From NCBI RefSeq assembly GCF_019933155.2, contig NZ_CP082944.1, forward strand, positions 2,916,001 through 2,980,000: a stretch of DNA of 64,000 nucleotides, read 5' to 3'. The notes beneath the pieces were generated by a model that was given only the letters and a program-made list of their open reading frames with translations, was not told the DNA's origin and searched no databases. Below, piece by piece: positions 17,063 through 24,289 of the stretch. Made by a program: the position numbers and the translations under genes. Within the stretch, counting starts at the first letter, position 1. Every line of letters begins with the position of its first letter. The stretch is from Metabacillus dongyingensis (lineage in GTDB: Bacteria; Bacillota; Bacilli; Bacillales; Bacillaceae).

Positions 17063-17242
17063 ATGAAAAACTCAGTTTTTCGAGTATTCATGATTATAAT
17101 GGGTGCCTGTGTTGGCGGATTAATCGTTGGAGTTAATAAAGGAGAGTTTCCGTTAGGGGTTCTCGCAGGGTTTATTGTTGGCGGACTATTAATATTGTTC
17201 GTTTCTTACTTAAGAAAACAAAAAAATAATCAATCTTTTTAG
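17063..17242 (+). CDS. Small two-helix membrane protein (59 aa)
   Basis: A short gene 15 bases after cysL with AGAGGTG just before its ATG. The product has two hydrophobic segments, VFRVFMIIMGACVGGLIVGV (about 5-24) and PLGVLAGFIVGGLLILFVSYL (about 30-50), separated by a short charged turn, and a basic Lys/Arg/Asn tail. The Gly-rich helices (GACVGG, GFIVGG) suggest tight packing. It is probably cotranscribed with cysL, since a terminator follows and none separates them. No family is recognised; a link to sulfur metabolism is only implied by position. Confidence 0.65.
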   Translation: MKNSVFRVFMIIMGACVGGLIVGVNKGEFPLGVLAGFIVGGLLILFVSYLRKQKNNQSF

Positions 17243-17246
17243 ATAG

Positions 17247-17291
17247 AAAATGCTTCTCTTTTAATTCAAAAGTTCAAAAGAGAAGCATTTT
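17247..17291 (+). terminator. Bidirectional terminator
   Basis: A 16-bp stem with arms AAAATGCTTCTCTTTT / AAAAGAGAAGCATTTT and a 13-base loop. It serves the cysL unit on the plus strand and the convergent lipoprotein gene on the minus strand. Confidence 0.85.
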
Positions 17292-17296
17292 CACTT

Positions 17297-17644
17297 TTAA
17301 TTAAGCAGAATGATCTCCCTGGCTTCCACCTCTCTGCTTTCCTTGCTCTTACTGATTTTTTTCCGATCGGCTAAAACAACTTTAATATCTAATCCTGTTG
17401 TAAAATGCCTAGCTTTGAGCTTTTTGCCATGATTGTCGCGAAAAATGGTTTCATCTGACAGCTTAACAGTACATGGATACCCGGCGGATTCCCCTTTCTC
17501 CTCACCCTTTTGCACCTCTTTAGAACAATCCACTTCAAAATATCCTTTTTTAATATCGCTGATTCTTCCTTCAAAAGATTTTGATGATGAACAACTAATT
17601 AAAAAAATACTAATAAAGGCCATGAGAAAAATCATTTTTCTCAA
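17297..17644 (-). CDS. Small lipoprotein, DUF3221/YobA-like
   Basis: 115 residues from a TTG start with AGGGGGG seven bases upstream. Residues 1-18 form a signal peptide with a LISC lipobox. The mature part is a small beta-rich domain (FEGRISDIKKGYFEVDCSKE ... VKLSDETIFRDNHGKKLKARHFTTGLDIKVVL), resembling DUF3221-type OB-like lipoproteins. Two extra cysteines in the mature part (in VDCSKE and YPCTV) could form a disulfide. Function unknown; it would sit on the outer membrane face. The family label is by resemblance only. Confidence 0.6.
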   Translation of the reverse strand: MRKMIFLMAFISIFLISCSSSKSFEGRISDIKKGYFEVDCSKEVQKGEEKGESAGYPCTVKLSDETIFRDNHGKKLKARHFTTGLDIKVVLADRKKISKSKESREVEAREIILLN

Positions 17645-17771
17645 TATGGAGCCCCCCTTTTTTTCATCTATGCAGTTATGTAGTTCTCGTTTCAGCAGTG
17701 ATTTCCTCTTACAATCCTTTGGGATTCCTTTTATTTATCGAATTCAACTTTATTCCAATCAAATCAATAAA

Positions 17772-17800
17772 AAAACACTTCTCTGCTATGAAAGAAGTGT
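17772..17800 (-). terminator. Terminator of 98-aa membrane protein gene
   Basis: Minus-strand stem ACACTTCT / AGAAGTGT with a 10-base loop followed by TTTTTTT. Confidence 0.82.
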
Positions 17801-17816
17801 CTTTTCTATTTCATAT

Positions 17817-18113
17817 TTATTTTGTCTCTTTTTTCTTCACAAATAAAGCTGTGATCAAACTCAATACAGAACTGAGCATCAAAGTAAGTGTGATATAAAT
17901 CGTTAATAAAACTGATTCTAAGTCCCGATCACTGACATTGATCCATTCAAGAGCATATGGTGCAGCAAATACAGCAGCAGCAAGTATGGCAAGCGTAACT
18001 GGAGGAATTAACCTTCTTGTGTAAGGCATTTTCATTGTCCAGAATATGGATGCTCCAATGATGATAATCGGCAGTCCAATGCGGATCAAATTTGTAAGCA
18101 GGTTGGTATCCAT
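17817..18113 (-). CDS. Three-helix membrane protein of unknown function
   Basis: 98 residues with a good GGAGGGAG site before the ATG. Hydrophobic segments at about 10-27, 38-54 and 68-91 are separated by short basic or acidic turns (MPYTRRL, WINVSDRDLES), and a KKKETK tail is expected on the cytoplasmic side. No enzymatic motif is present and I do not recognise the family. It follows a cation transporter gene on the same strand by 36 bases with no terminator between, so the two are probably cotranscribed. Confidence 0.65.
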   Translation of the reverse strand: MDTNLLTNLIRIGLPIIIIGASIFWTMKMPYTRRLIPPVTLAILAAAVFAAPYALEWINVSDRDLESVLLTIYITLTLMLSSVLSLITALFVKKKETK

Positions 18114-18149
18114 CGGTTCTCCCTCCTTTTTTTATAAGCAAAAACAGAT

Positions 18150-19019
18150 TCAATTCGGTTCAACATGAACATGTACATTGTACACATCATGCTTGTTCAT
18201 TAAAATGTTTTCAACTTTTGTTGAAATATCATGCGCATCCCTAATATCCAAATTTGAATTGACGAGGATGACAATGTCGACGACTGTATTGTTTCCATAG
18301 TTTCTTGCTTTAATTTCTTTGACGCCTTTTACCCCATACAGCGAGAGAGTCGTTTCTTTAAACGCCTGAATTTCCTGCTCATCAAATCCGTCTGTTAAAT
18401 GATGAGAGGCTTCTCTGAAAATATCCCAGGCTGTTTTACAAATCAGAAATCCCACAACGACAGCAGCGAGAGGATCCAGCCAAGGAAGTGAAAATTGGGA
18501 TCCAATAATGCCGATTGCGATCCCAATGCTGACCCATGCGTCTGAAAGGTTATCTTTTGCAGCGGCAATAACTGCCTGGCTTTTGATTTTCTCGCCGAGT
18601 TTTTTATTATAGCGATATACGAAATACATAATAGCAGCACAGAAAATCCCTGTCCATGCAGAAAGTAAATCAGGCGATTCCTGTTTCCCTTCAAAAACTG
18701 ACATGACTGCCCCATAAAGAACTTGAAGCCCTACTGCCATCATAATGAAAGATGCAACTAGGGAAGCCACCGTTTCCGCTTTCCAATGCCCATACGGATG
18801 ATCCTTGTCAGCTGGCTTTTGAGATAGTCTTAAACCTATTAACACTGCAATCGACGCAACGATATCGGTCGCATTATTTAATCCATCAGCCTTTAAAGCT
18901 TCTGAATTTGCTGTATATCCGATCATGAGTTTTAAAGCAGATAAACACAGGTATGCAAGGATGCTTATGATGGCGCCGCGCTCACCCAGTTTTAAATCCG
19001 CATATTTTTGTTGTTCCAT
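18150..19019 (-). CDS. Cation diffusion facilitator (CDF) metal exporter
   Basis: 289 residues. A start at ATG 19019 is preferred because GGAGG lies nine bases upstream, while the longer frame begins with a GTG inside that site. Six membrane helices fill the first 200 residues. Metal-site motifs are ADGLNNATD in helix II (Asp, Asn, Asp) and AAKDNLSDAWV in helix V; the loop DKDHPYGHWKAE is typical of MneP/MneS-type Mn2+ exporters. A cytoplasmic C-terminal domain ends in VHVHVEP. It should export Mn2+ or a similar divalent ion in exchange for protons. No metal-sensing leader was recognised. Confidence 0.85.
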   Translation of the reverse strand: MEQQKYADLKLGERGAIISILAYLCLSALKLMIGYTANSEALKADGLNNATDIVASIAVLIGLRLSQKPADKDHPYGHWKAETVASLVASFIMMAVGLQVLYGAVMSVFEGKQESPDLLSAWTGIFCAAIMYFVYRYNKKLGEKIKSQAVIAAAKDNLSDAWVSIGIAIGIIGSQFSLPWLDPLAAVVVGFLICKTAWDIFREASHHLTDGFDEQEIQAFKETTLSLYGVKGVKEIKARNYGNNTVVDIVILVNSNLDIRDAHDISTKVENILMNKHDVYNVHVHVEPN

Positions 19020-19340
19020 CCAAAAGTCCTCCACTTTTTATTCCTTGACCATCTTACCAAGTAAGGACTGAGTGGGTCTACAGCAACCTTTTTTCATAAT
19101 ACAACAATAGTAATGTCAGTCAAAAAGAGTTTGCTTCAGCTAAAACTTATTCCTTTAGAAAACCTTTTATTTCGTGAGGCGAAAGAACTTCCGTCTGCTA
19201 GGAAAATAGATTGGAAGAAATAACAAATTGAAAGTTCTTGTAGAACCATAGCGTCATTTTTGTCAATTCAGAAAGGATTGGAAGATTTTTTGCAGTATAT
19301 TCTGATTGCAGTTAGAACTATTAAGGATGAGGTGACTGGA
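19020..19340. other. Divergent promoter region, no gene seen
   Basis: About 320 bases between the divergent metal exporter and M14 peptidase genes. The peptidase frame extends upstream into it but without a ribosome binding site. No riboswitch or strong hairpin was recognised. Confidence 0.5.
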
Positions 19341-20525
19341 TTGAAAAAAAAATCATGGAAAAAGATTTTAGGTACCGCTGTTTTAGCTTCTGTTTTTGTC
19401 TTTCCGCAGGCAGGAAACATGGAAGCCGCTAAACCATCTGCAGGCGAAACATTATCAACACAAGGTTTTATTGATTATGCGGAGCTTAAGCAAAGGCTTA
19501 CTCAAATTGAGCAGAGCAGCAGCGGAAAAGTCTCTGTGGATGTGGCAGGCTATACGAATCAGGGGCGTGAAATTTACACGGCCAGAGTCGGTGAAGGAGA
19601 CAAAGTTCTGCTCGTTCAAAGTGAAATTCATGGAAATGAAAAAACAGGAACCGCTGCATTATTGAATACGCTTCAAAACATTGGCTCAAGCAATTCTGCT
19701 GAAGCCAGTAAAATCAGAGAAGAAATGACGATTGTGGCCATTCCAATGATGAATGTGGATGCTTCTGAATTAGATCGCAGAGGAAATGATTTAAGCTGGC
19801 AGGAGGTCGTGGAAAGATACCCGCAATTAAGTTCAGCCACGCCATCATGGAACTATTATACGAGAGTCCTGCAAAGTGATGATTATGCAGCAAACCCAGG
19901 ATTTGATGTAAACCGTGATTTTCATCCTGACTTAAACTATGTGCCAAATGCAGCTGATTTCCCTGGTGCTTCCAGCAAACCAGGCTGGTACATAACACCT
20001 GAAGCTCAAACAGTAAGAGACGTGTATAAAGATCTTCAGGCCGAGTTCGGTAAAGTCGATGTATTCATGGATCTTCATCATCAAGGATTTCCATATGTTG
20101 GGGACACAGGAGAAATCGCGACAATGTCAATCTCTGCACAGTTTGTTCCAGACCCAAGCTCAGCTGAAGGAGCAAAATATGCTCAATATGCAGCGGACTA
20201 CAACTATGATTTCTCAAGACAGCTGAATGTTGCCGCATATGAAGCCCTTCAGGCAAAAGGAGATTCTGTATTCACGAATATCTCCCTGTATGAGCAAGGT
20301 CTTGATCTGCCGGGAACTGCACTTGGTTCATTTGCATTAAATGGAAGCGGAACCGTCCTTTTCGAAGTAAAAGGACAAACACAGAACTTTGGTCAAAAAC
20401 AAAAAGGAATGCTCGTGAAAACAGTGGAAACTGGTTTAATGGGCATTATCAATGGCGTAAGTGATGAATCTGTATATACTCTTGATCCTGAAAAGTACGA
20501 AGCGATTCCTGAATCTACTTATTAA
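19341..20525 (+). CDS. Secreted M14 zinc carboxypeptidase
   Basis: 394 residues from a TTG at 19341 with GATGAGGTG just upstream; from this start the protein begins LKKKSWKK and has a clean Sec signal to about residue 30 (MEAA-KPS). M14 hallmarks follow: YTNQGREIYTARVG, the zinc pair in EIHGNEKTG (His-x-x-Glu) and the third-ligand region DLHHQG, plus a late VLFEVKGQ block that fits the catalytic Glu. It would trim C-terminal residues from peptides outside the cell, possibly wall peptides. No wall-binding repeats are present. Confidence 0.8.
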   Translation: MKKKSWKKILGTAVLASVFVFPQAGNMEAAKPSAGETLSTQGFIDYAELKQRLTQIEQSSSGKVSVDVAGYTNQGREIYTARVGEGDKVLLVQSEIHGNEKTGTAALLNTLQNIGSSNSAEASKIREEMTIVAIPMMNVDASELDRRGNDLSWQEVVERYPQLSSATPSWNYYTRVLQSDDYAANPGFDVNRDFHPDLNYVPNAADFPGASSKPGWYITPEAQTVRDVYKDLQAEFGKVDVFMDLHHQGFPYVGDTGEIATMSISAQFVPDPSSAEGAKYAQYAADYNYDFSRQLNVAAYEALQAKGDSVFTNISLYEQGLDLPGTALGSFALNGSGTVLFEVKGQTQNFGQKQKGMLVKTVETGLMGIINGVSDESVYTLDPEKYEAIPESTY

Positions 20526-20588
20526 TCTATAAAAAAAAATGAATGAGCAGACTTTCATAATTAATCCGACTTAATTGTGAACAAAAAA

Positions 20589-20621
20589 TGGTCCCTCCTC
20601 TATTAGGAAGGGACCCTTTTT
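20589..20621. terminator. Bidirectional terminator between M14 gene and bioB
   Basis: GGTCCCTCCT / AGGAAGGGACC stem with one bulge, flanked by A and T runs on either side; it serves both convergent genes. Confidence 0.82.
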
Positions 20622-21620
20622 TTATACAGTCAACGCCTCATTTTCTTCAAAATCAAACTCTACTTCGAATCCTAAATCCTTCAGCATTTCATGGTCACTT
20701 GTGCTTTCCTGGCCTTTAGTCGTTAAATAATCGCCGACGAAAATAGAGTTCGCAGCATAAAGCCCAAGCGGCTGAAGGGATCGAAGGTTCACTTCACGTC
20801 CCCCGGAGATGCGGATTTCTTTTGCCGGATTGATAAAACGGAATAGTGCAAGGACCTTCAGGCAATAGCGCGGATCAAGGTCGTCTGTCCCCTCAAGCGG
20901 AGTGCCGTCAATCGCATGAAGGAAGTTAACGGGTATCGAGTCTGCATCAAGTACCTTTAAGCTGTATGCCATGTTGACGACATCTTTTTTCGTTTCTCTC
21001 ATGCCGATGATGACACCTGAACATGGTGAGATCCCTGATGCCTTGACAGCTTCTATCGTTTCAACACGGTTATCATATGTATGGGATGTTGTAATCGATT
21101 CGTGATGTTCCTTTGATGTATTGATATTGTGATTGTAGCGGTCAACTCCTGCTTCTTTTAAGCGTGAGGCCTGATTTGGCTTTAAAAGACCAAGACACGC
21201 ACATACTTTAAGTCCATAATGTTCTTTTATGTCTTTCACTGCAGATACAACCGTGTCCAATTCTTTTTCAGATGGTCCCCGACCGCTTGCCACGATGCAG
21301 TATGTGCCTACCTTCAGATTATAAGCCCTTTCTGCTCCAGCAAGAATGCTTTCCCGGTCCATCATGCGGTACTTTTCAATCGGCGCGGTTGAAATACTGG
21401 ATTGTGAACAGTACCCGCAATTTTCAGGGCATAGACCTGACTTCGTGTTGATGATCATGTTCAGCTTTACTTTTTTTCCGTAGTAGTGCTTGCGAATTGT
21501 AAATGCACCCTGCAGTAAACTTAATAGTTCATCATCATCAGAGTTTAAGATACTCAGTGCTTCCTCTTCATTTAATTCTTTTCCATTTACTACTTCGTTT
21601 GCAAGTGTTAACCAGTCCAT
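20622..21620 (-). CDS. bioB: Biotin synthase
   Basis: 332 residues, full length. The radical-SAM cluster motif is CPENCGYC (Cys64, Cys68, Cys71), and further blocks AGVDRYNHNINTS, CSGVIIGMRET and ISGGREVNLRSLQPLGLYAANSIFVGDYLTT carry the [2Fe-2S] and substrate residues. It inserts sulfur into dethiobiotin as the last step of biotin synthesis. It stands alone here: no other bio gene is in the window, so the cell either imports dethiobiotin or has the rest elsewhere. A TTGACA box lies about 55 bases upstream. I looked for a BirA operator and found no convincing GTTAAC pair. Confidence 0.95.
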   Translation of the reverse strand: MDWLTLANEVVNGKELNEEEALSILNSDDDELLSLLQGAFTIRKHYYGKKVKLNMIINTKSGLCPENCGYCSQSSISTAPIEKYRMMDRESILAGAERAYNLKVGTYCIVASGRGPSEKELDTVVSAVKDIKEHYGLKVCACLGLLKPNQASRLKEAGVDRYNHNINTSKEHHESITTSHTYDNRVETIEAVKASGISPCSGVIIGMRETKKDVVNMAYSLKVLDADSIPVNFLHAIDGTPLEGTDDLDPRYCLKVLALFRFINPAKEIRISGGREVNLRSLQPLGLYAANSIFVGDYLTTKGQESTSDHEMLKDLGFEVEFDFEENEALTV

Positions 21621-21715
21621 GGTAATCCCTCCATCATTTCCTTCTCTTTCATGGTAAAGAATGGAGGGGATTTATGTCAACTTATTTTTATTTTAGTTTA
21701 CTTAAATGTGATATT

Positions 21716-21913
21716 CTATGTTAATGAAAGTTTACTTTCCAAAATGAGACTTTTACTATCCGAAATGACCTGTTTACTAGCAAAAATCTGGTAAAAACTT
21801 TCCGATTTTATAGAAACACTCCCTTTTTTCCAGCAGCCTCCTAATTTCAGAAAGAAAAGAGTTTTTTGCATTAACAGATGTATAAGCGATATCTTAAAAA
21901 ACCTACCTATCAA
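21716..21913 (-). other. Possible heptad-repeat micro-ORF over 21-bp DNA repeats
   Basis: A 65-codon minus-strand frame whose C-terminal half repeats every seven residues with Ser-Lys at the repeat start (SKQVISD, SKSLILE, SKLSLT). The DNA below shows the same unit at exactly 21-bp spacing (TTTAC at 21731, 21752 and 21773, with a degenerate fourth copy near 21794). The start lacks a clear ribosome binding site. It may be coding or simply a decayed tandem repeat in the bioB-prsA intergenic space. Confidence 0.3.
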
Positions 21914-21967
21914 GTCTGTTTCTTTTGACCATCACTGCTCGTATATCCGGTACAATTAATGCTGGAA

Positions 21968-22004
21968 AATAGAAAAAGAAGAGGGATCCTCTCCTTCTCT
22001 TCTT
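21968..22004 (-). terminator. Probable prsA terminator
   Basis: Minus-strand AAGAAGAG / CTCTTCTT with a 13-base loop, then TTTCTATTTT. The first arm overlaps the prsA stop codon. Confidence 0.6.
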
Positions 22005-22888
22005 CAACTCTCAAGCGTATTTTTAATATCATATTCATCTTTTTTCTCTTCAAGCCATGTTGTGTAGACCGTTTGCATCTTTTGATCAAACAATGTTTCT
22101 TTAATTTCCTCTTTTTTGTCATCAAAGACTGCTTCTGCAGCTGCTTTTTTATCTTCAAATTTAATAACGTGATAGCCAAACTCGGTTTTAACCGGCTCGC
22201 TGATTTCTCCTTCTTTCATAGCGAATGCCACATCTTCAAATTCAGTAACCATATCGCCTTTTGCAAAGTAACCTAAGTCACCGCCTTTTTCACTGTTCGA
22301 AGTGTCTGTTGAATATTCTTTCGCAAGCTCTGAAAAATCTGCTCCGCCGTCAAGCTTCTCTTTCACTTCTTTAGCTGCAGCCTCATCTTCTACTAAAATA
22401 TGACTTGCTTTTACTTGTTCCGGTTCTGCAAAACTTTCTTTATTTTCATCAAAATAGGTCTTCATTTCATCCTCTGAAATCTTAATTTCCGGCTCCAGAA
22501 GCTTTTCGATTTTCAAGTTTGTTTCCAGATCTTTTTTTACATCTTCAACGGTGCCGCCACTCGTCTCAAGCTGCTGAATAAAGGCCTCTTCGCCCCCATA
22601 AGACGCTATAACCGTCTGATATTCTTCTTCTACAGCATCATTTGAGATGTTTATGTCTTTTTTATCTGACTCCTGTTCAATAATTTTTTCCGTTATTAAG
22701 TAATCGACAAGCTGCGTCCCGCCTTGGTCCATCAGGAGATTGTATAACTCGTCCTTGCTGATTTTTTCTCCATTTACGCTTGCCACTTCTTCTTCAGCAG
22801 TGGAGGTAATGCCCCATCCAAGTCCCACTCCTAAGATCCCAGTCATCAGAAAAGCATAAGTTAGCCTATTCTTTAAAACATTCTTCAT
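22004..22888 (-). CDS. prsA: PrsA-type peptidyl-prolyl isomerase (foldase), no lipobox
   Basis: 294 residues from ATG 22888, chosen for its AAGGAG site eight to nine bases upstream; the frame continues 28 codons further up without one. Order: N-terminal hydrophobic segment (about 9-28), SurA/PrsA-like N-domain (VNGEKISKDELYNLL onward), parvulin domain about 158-247 (ASHILVEDE, SELAKEYSTDTSNSEKGGDLGYF, FGYHVIKF), short tail. PrsA folds secreted proteins at the membrane-wall interface. Usual PrsA proteins have a lipoprotein cysteine; here the segment LGVGLGWGITSTAEEE has none, so the protein is either held by an uncleaved helix or released. Confidence 0.82.
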   Translation of the reverse strand: MKNVLKNRLTYAFLMTGILGVGLGWGITSTAEEEVASVNGEKISKDELYNLLMDQGGTQLVDYLITEKIIEQESDKKDINISNDAVEEEYQTVIASYGGEEAFIQQLETSGGTVEDVKKDLETNLKIEKLLEPEIKISEDEMKTYFDENKESFAEPEQVKASHILVEDEAAAKEVKEKLDGGADFSELAKEYSTDTSNSEKGGDLGYFAKGDMVTEFEDVAFAMKEGEISEPVKTEFGYHVIKFEDKKAAAEAVFDDKKEEIKETLFDQKMQTVYTTWLEEKKDEYDIKNTLES

Positions 22889-23126
22889 AAACAAATCTCC
22901 TTCTTTAACCATTTCTCTTTTGCTGAACATACATCCAATGATATCGCCCAAATATGAATAAACTATGAACAAATCGAGAAGAAGCTGTTAAATAAGGCTA
23001 ATGTGCGTTTTCAAGTAAGATTTTCAGTGGTATTGCCGAAGAGCTTGTAAACTCTTAATTAGCAGATATGGTTTCCCCAGTTATTGCAGTGTTCGTCAGT
23101 ACATCCGGGGGACAGTCTGAGCAGTA

Positions 23127-23158
23127 AAAAAACTTATCCTTTTGAAAAGAATAAGTTT
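23127..23158 (-). terminator. Terminator of 127-aa membrane protein gene
   Basis: Minus-strand stem AAACTTAT...ATAAGTTT extended by TTTT/AAAA pairs, followed by TTTTT. Confidence 0.75.
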
Positions 23159-23165
23159 GTAAAAA

Positions 23166-23549
23166 TTAATTTACACGATGTGTAAAAAATCGAACTAACT
23201 TTCTTATTATAAAAATGAAAAGCAAAATGGCAAATAGGTTGATAAACAGCCCAAGGATCCCTCCAAAAAACCCTAGATTGCTAAGCAAACCTCCAAGAAG
23301 CAGTCCGGCGATTCCGCCGTACAGCAATCCTCTCATAATTCCTCCCCTGGCCGGATTGTTCCTGCGGGCGCTAAAGTTCGAACGAGGTGCATCCCGCTGA
23401 TTATAATTGCTGTTTGGATTATAGCGGCGTTTTCCCCCTTTAAATGATTTTGCACTCACATAAGAAGTATTTTTTTCCAAAACGCTGTCCCCTACCGGTG
23501 TAAACACAAGGGATATCATTAAAACCAAAGCAGTCAAACATTTTACCAT
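23166..23549 (-). CDS. Secreted/membrane protein with Gly-rich double helix (Tim44-like annotation)
   Basis: 127 residues from ATG 23549, which has AAGGAG eight bases upstream; a TTG two codons earlier is too close to that site. A signal segment (about 3-20) precedes a basic Asn/Arg-rich linker (KGGKRRYNPNSNYNQRDAPRSN) and then two hydrophobic stretches rich in glycine: GIMRGLLYGGIAGLLLGGLLSNLGFFGG and ILGLFINLFAILLFIFIIRKLV. Such proteins in Bacillus are sometimes labelled Tim44-like. No function is established. It stands alone with its own terminator. Confidence 0.6.
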   Translation of the reverse strand: MVKCLTALVLMISLVFTPVGDSVLEKNTSYVSAKSFKGGKRRYNPNSNYNQRDAPRSNFSARRNNPARGGIMRGLLYGGIAGLLLGGLLSNLGFFGGILGLFINLFAILLFIFIIRKLVRFFTHRVN

Positions 23550-23555
23550 ATCCAA

Positions 23556-23775
23556 GTCTCCTTCATTTAAGATCAGATTTATTGTTTCCTTTAGCTGTTA
23601 ATAAATTCTGAATCTGTCTTTAATTAAGATAGGCATGGAGTCTTATCCATTTCCATTTCTTATCCTATTTCTTATTAAAATAGGTTAACTAAAGAATATT
23701 TTCCTTGATAATTCTTTGCTGAATATAGAGTTATGTCCAAATGAATATTCAGTTAAAGGATTGACTAAAAAAAGT
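23556..23775. other. Intergenic stretch upstream of M-box promoter
   Basis: AT-rich, no ORF with a ribosome binding site; it holds the divergent promoters of the membrane-protein gene and the corA leader. Confidence 0.45.
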
Positions 23776-23804
23776 TTGACACTTATTGTAATGTTTCATA
23801 TAGT
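23776..23804 (+). promoter_or_regulatory. SigA promoter of corA leader
   Basis: TTGACA (23776-23781), exactly 17 bases, TATAGT (23799-23804). Transcription would start near 23811, about ten bases before the riboswitch. Confidence 0.8.
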
Positions 23805-23820
23805 GACTATAGCTAAATAA

Positions 23821-24036
23821 GTCTTCTGTTAGGTGAGGCTCCTGTATAGAGATACGCTGCTGCCCAAAAATGTCGAGAGACGCCAATGGGTCAACAGGAA
23901 AAATCGGATTAAGGTTTTTCTTAATGCAGCTGGTATGATCCTATGCTGTACAGTGCTAAAACTCAAAACAAGGGGAGACATTTAAAGCTTGCTATTTATG
24001 CTTTTTATGACCCCTTTCATATGAAAGGGGTCTTTT
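23821..24036 (+). promoter_or_regulatory. M-box (ykoK) magnesium riboswitch with terminator
   Basis: The leader carries the conserved M-box cores GTTAGGTGAGGCTCCT, CTGCTGCCCA, GACGCCAATGGGTCAACA and AACTCAAAACA-type joining sequence, in the right order. The aptamer spans about 23821-23979 and closes by GTCTT/GAGAC-type pairing. It is followed by a perfect 12-bp terminator stem (GACCCCTTTCAT / ATGAAAGGGGTC, 24009-24032) with a T run. In this class Mg2+ binding stabilises the aptamer and lets the terminator form, so corA is read through only when Mg2+ is low. Confidence 0.92.
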
Positions 24037-24056
24037 TAACAGAATTTTGAGCATTG

Positions 24057-24140
24057 ATGGCAAGCGGAATCACCCAGCTACTCGGGCAGAATAAACTATG
24101 GGCGCTTGCGCTTTTCATAATAATGGGGGTGAGGAAATAA
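24057..24140 (+). other. Possible 27-residue leader ORF
   Basis: An ATG just after the M-box terminator opens a 27-codon frame with a hydrophobic second half (KLWALALFIIMGVRK). Its TAA overlaps the ATG of a second small frame as TAATG. The ribosome binding site is weak. The DNA also forms a GCAAGCG / CGCTTGC hairpin (24060-24109), so it may act as RNA rather than peptide. Confidence 0.3.
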
Positions 24141-24268
24141 TGGGCACAGATGACCCTAATCCGGCAGATGAAAACAGAGTCAGCATAAGCATGAGGCAAC
24201 CAGTGTGCACCTGTTCCTCTTTTCCTGCCAAAGAAGATCTAAGCGGGCACGTTTGCCTCGTAGAATAA
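24140..24268 (+). other. Possible 42-residue leader ORF with three cysteines
   Basis: Starts in a TAATG overlap with the preceding small frame, with GGGGGTGAGG upstream as a good ribosome binding site. The peptide begins MGTDDPNPADENR and later holds a CTC pair plus a third cysteine. It ends 21 bases before the corA ATG. No family recognised; coding status unproven. Confidence 0.35.
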
Positions 24269-24289
24269 ACTTTTACGGGGTGTATACAG

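Noticed and set aside
21621..21720. Possible BirA operator upstream of bioB
   Set aside because: TAAC and GTAAAC-like pieces are present but no GTTAAC pair with the right spacing.
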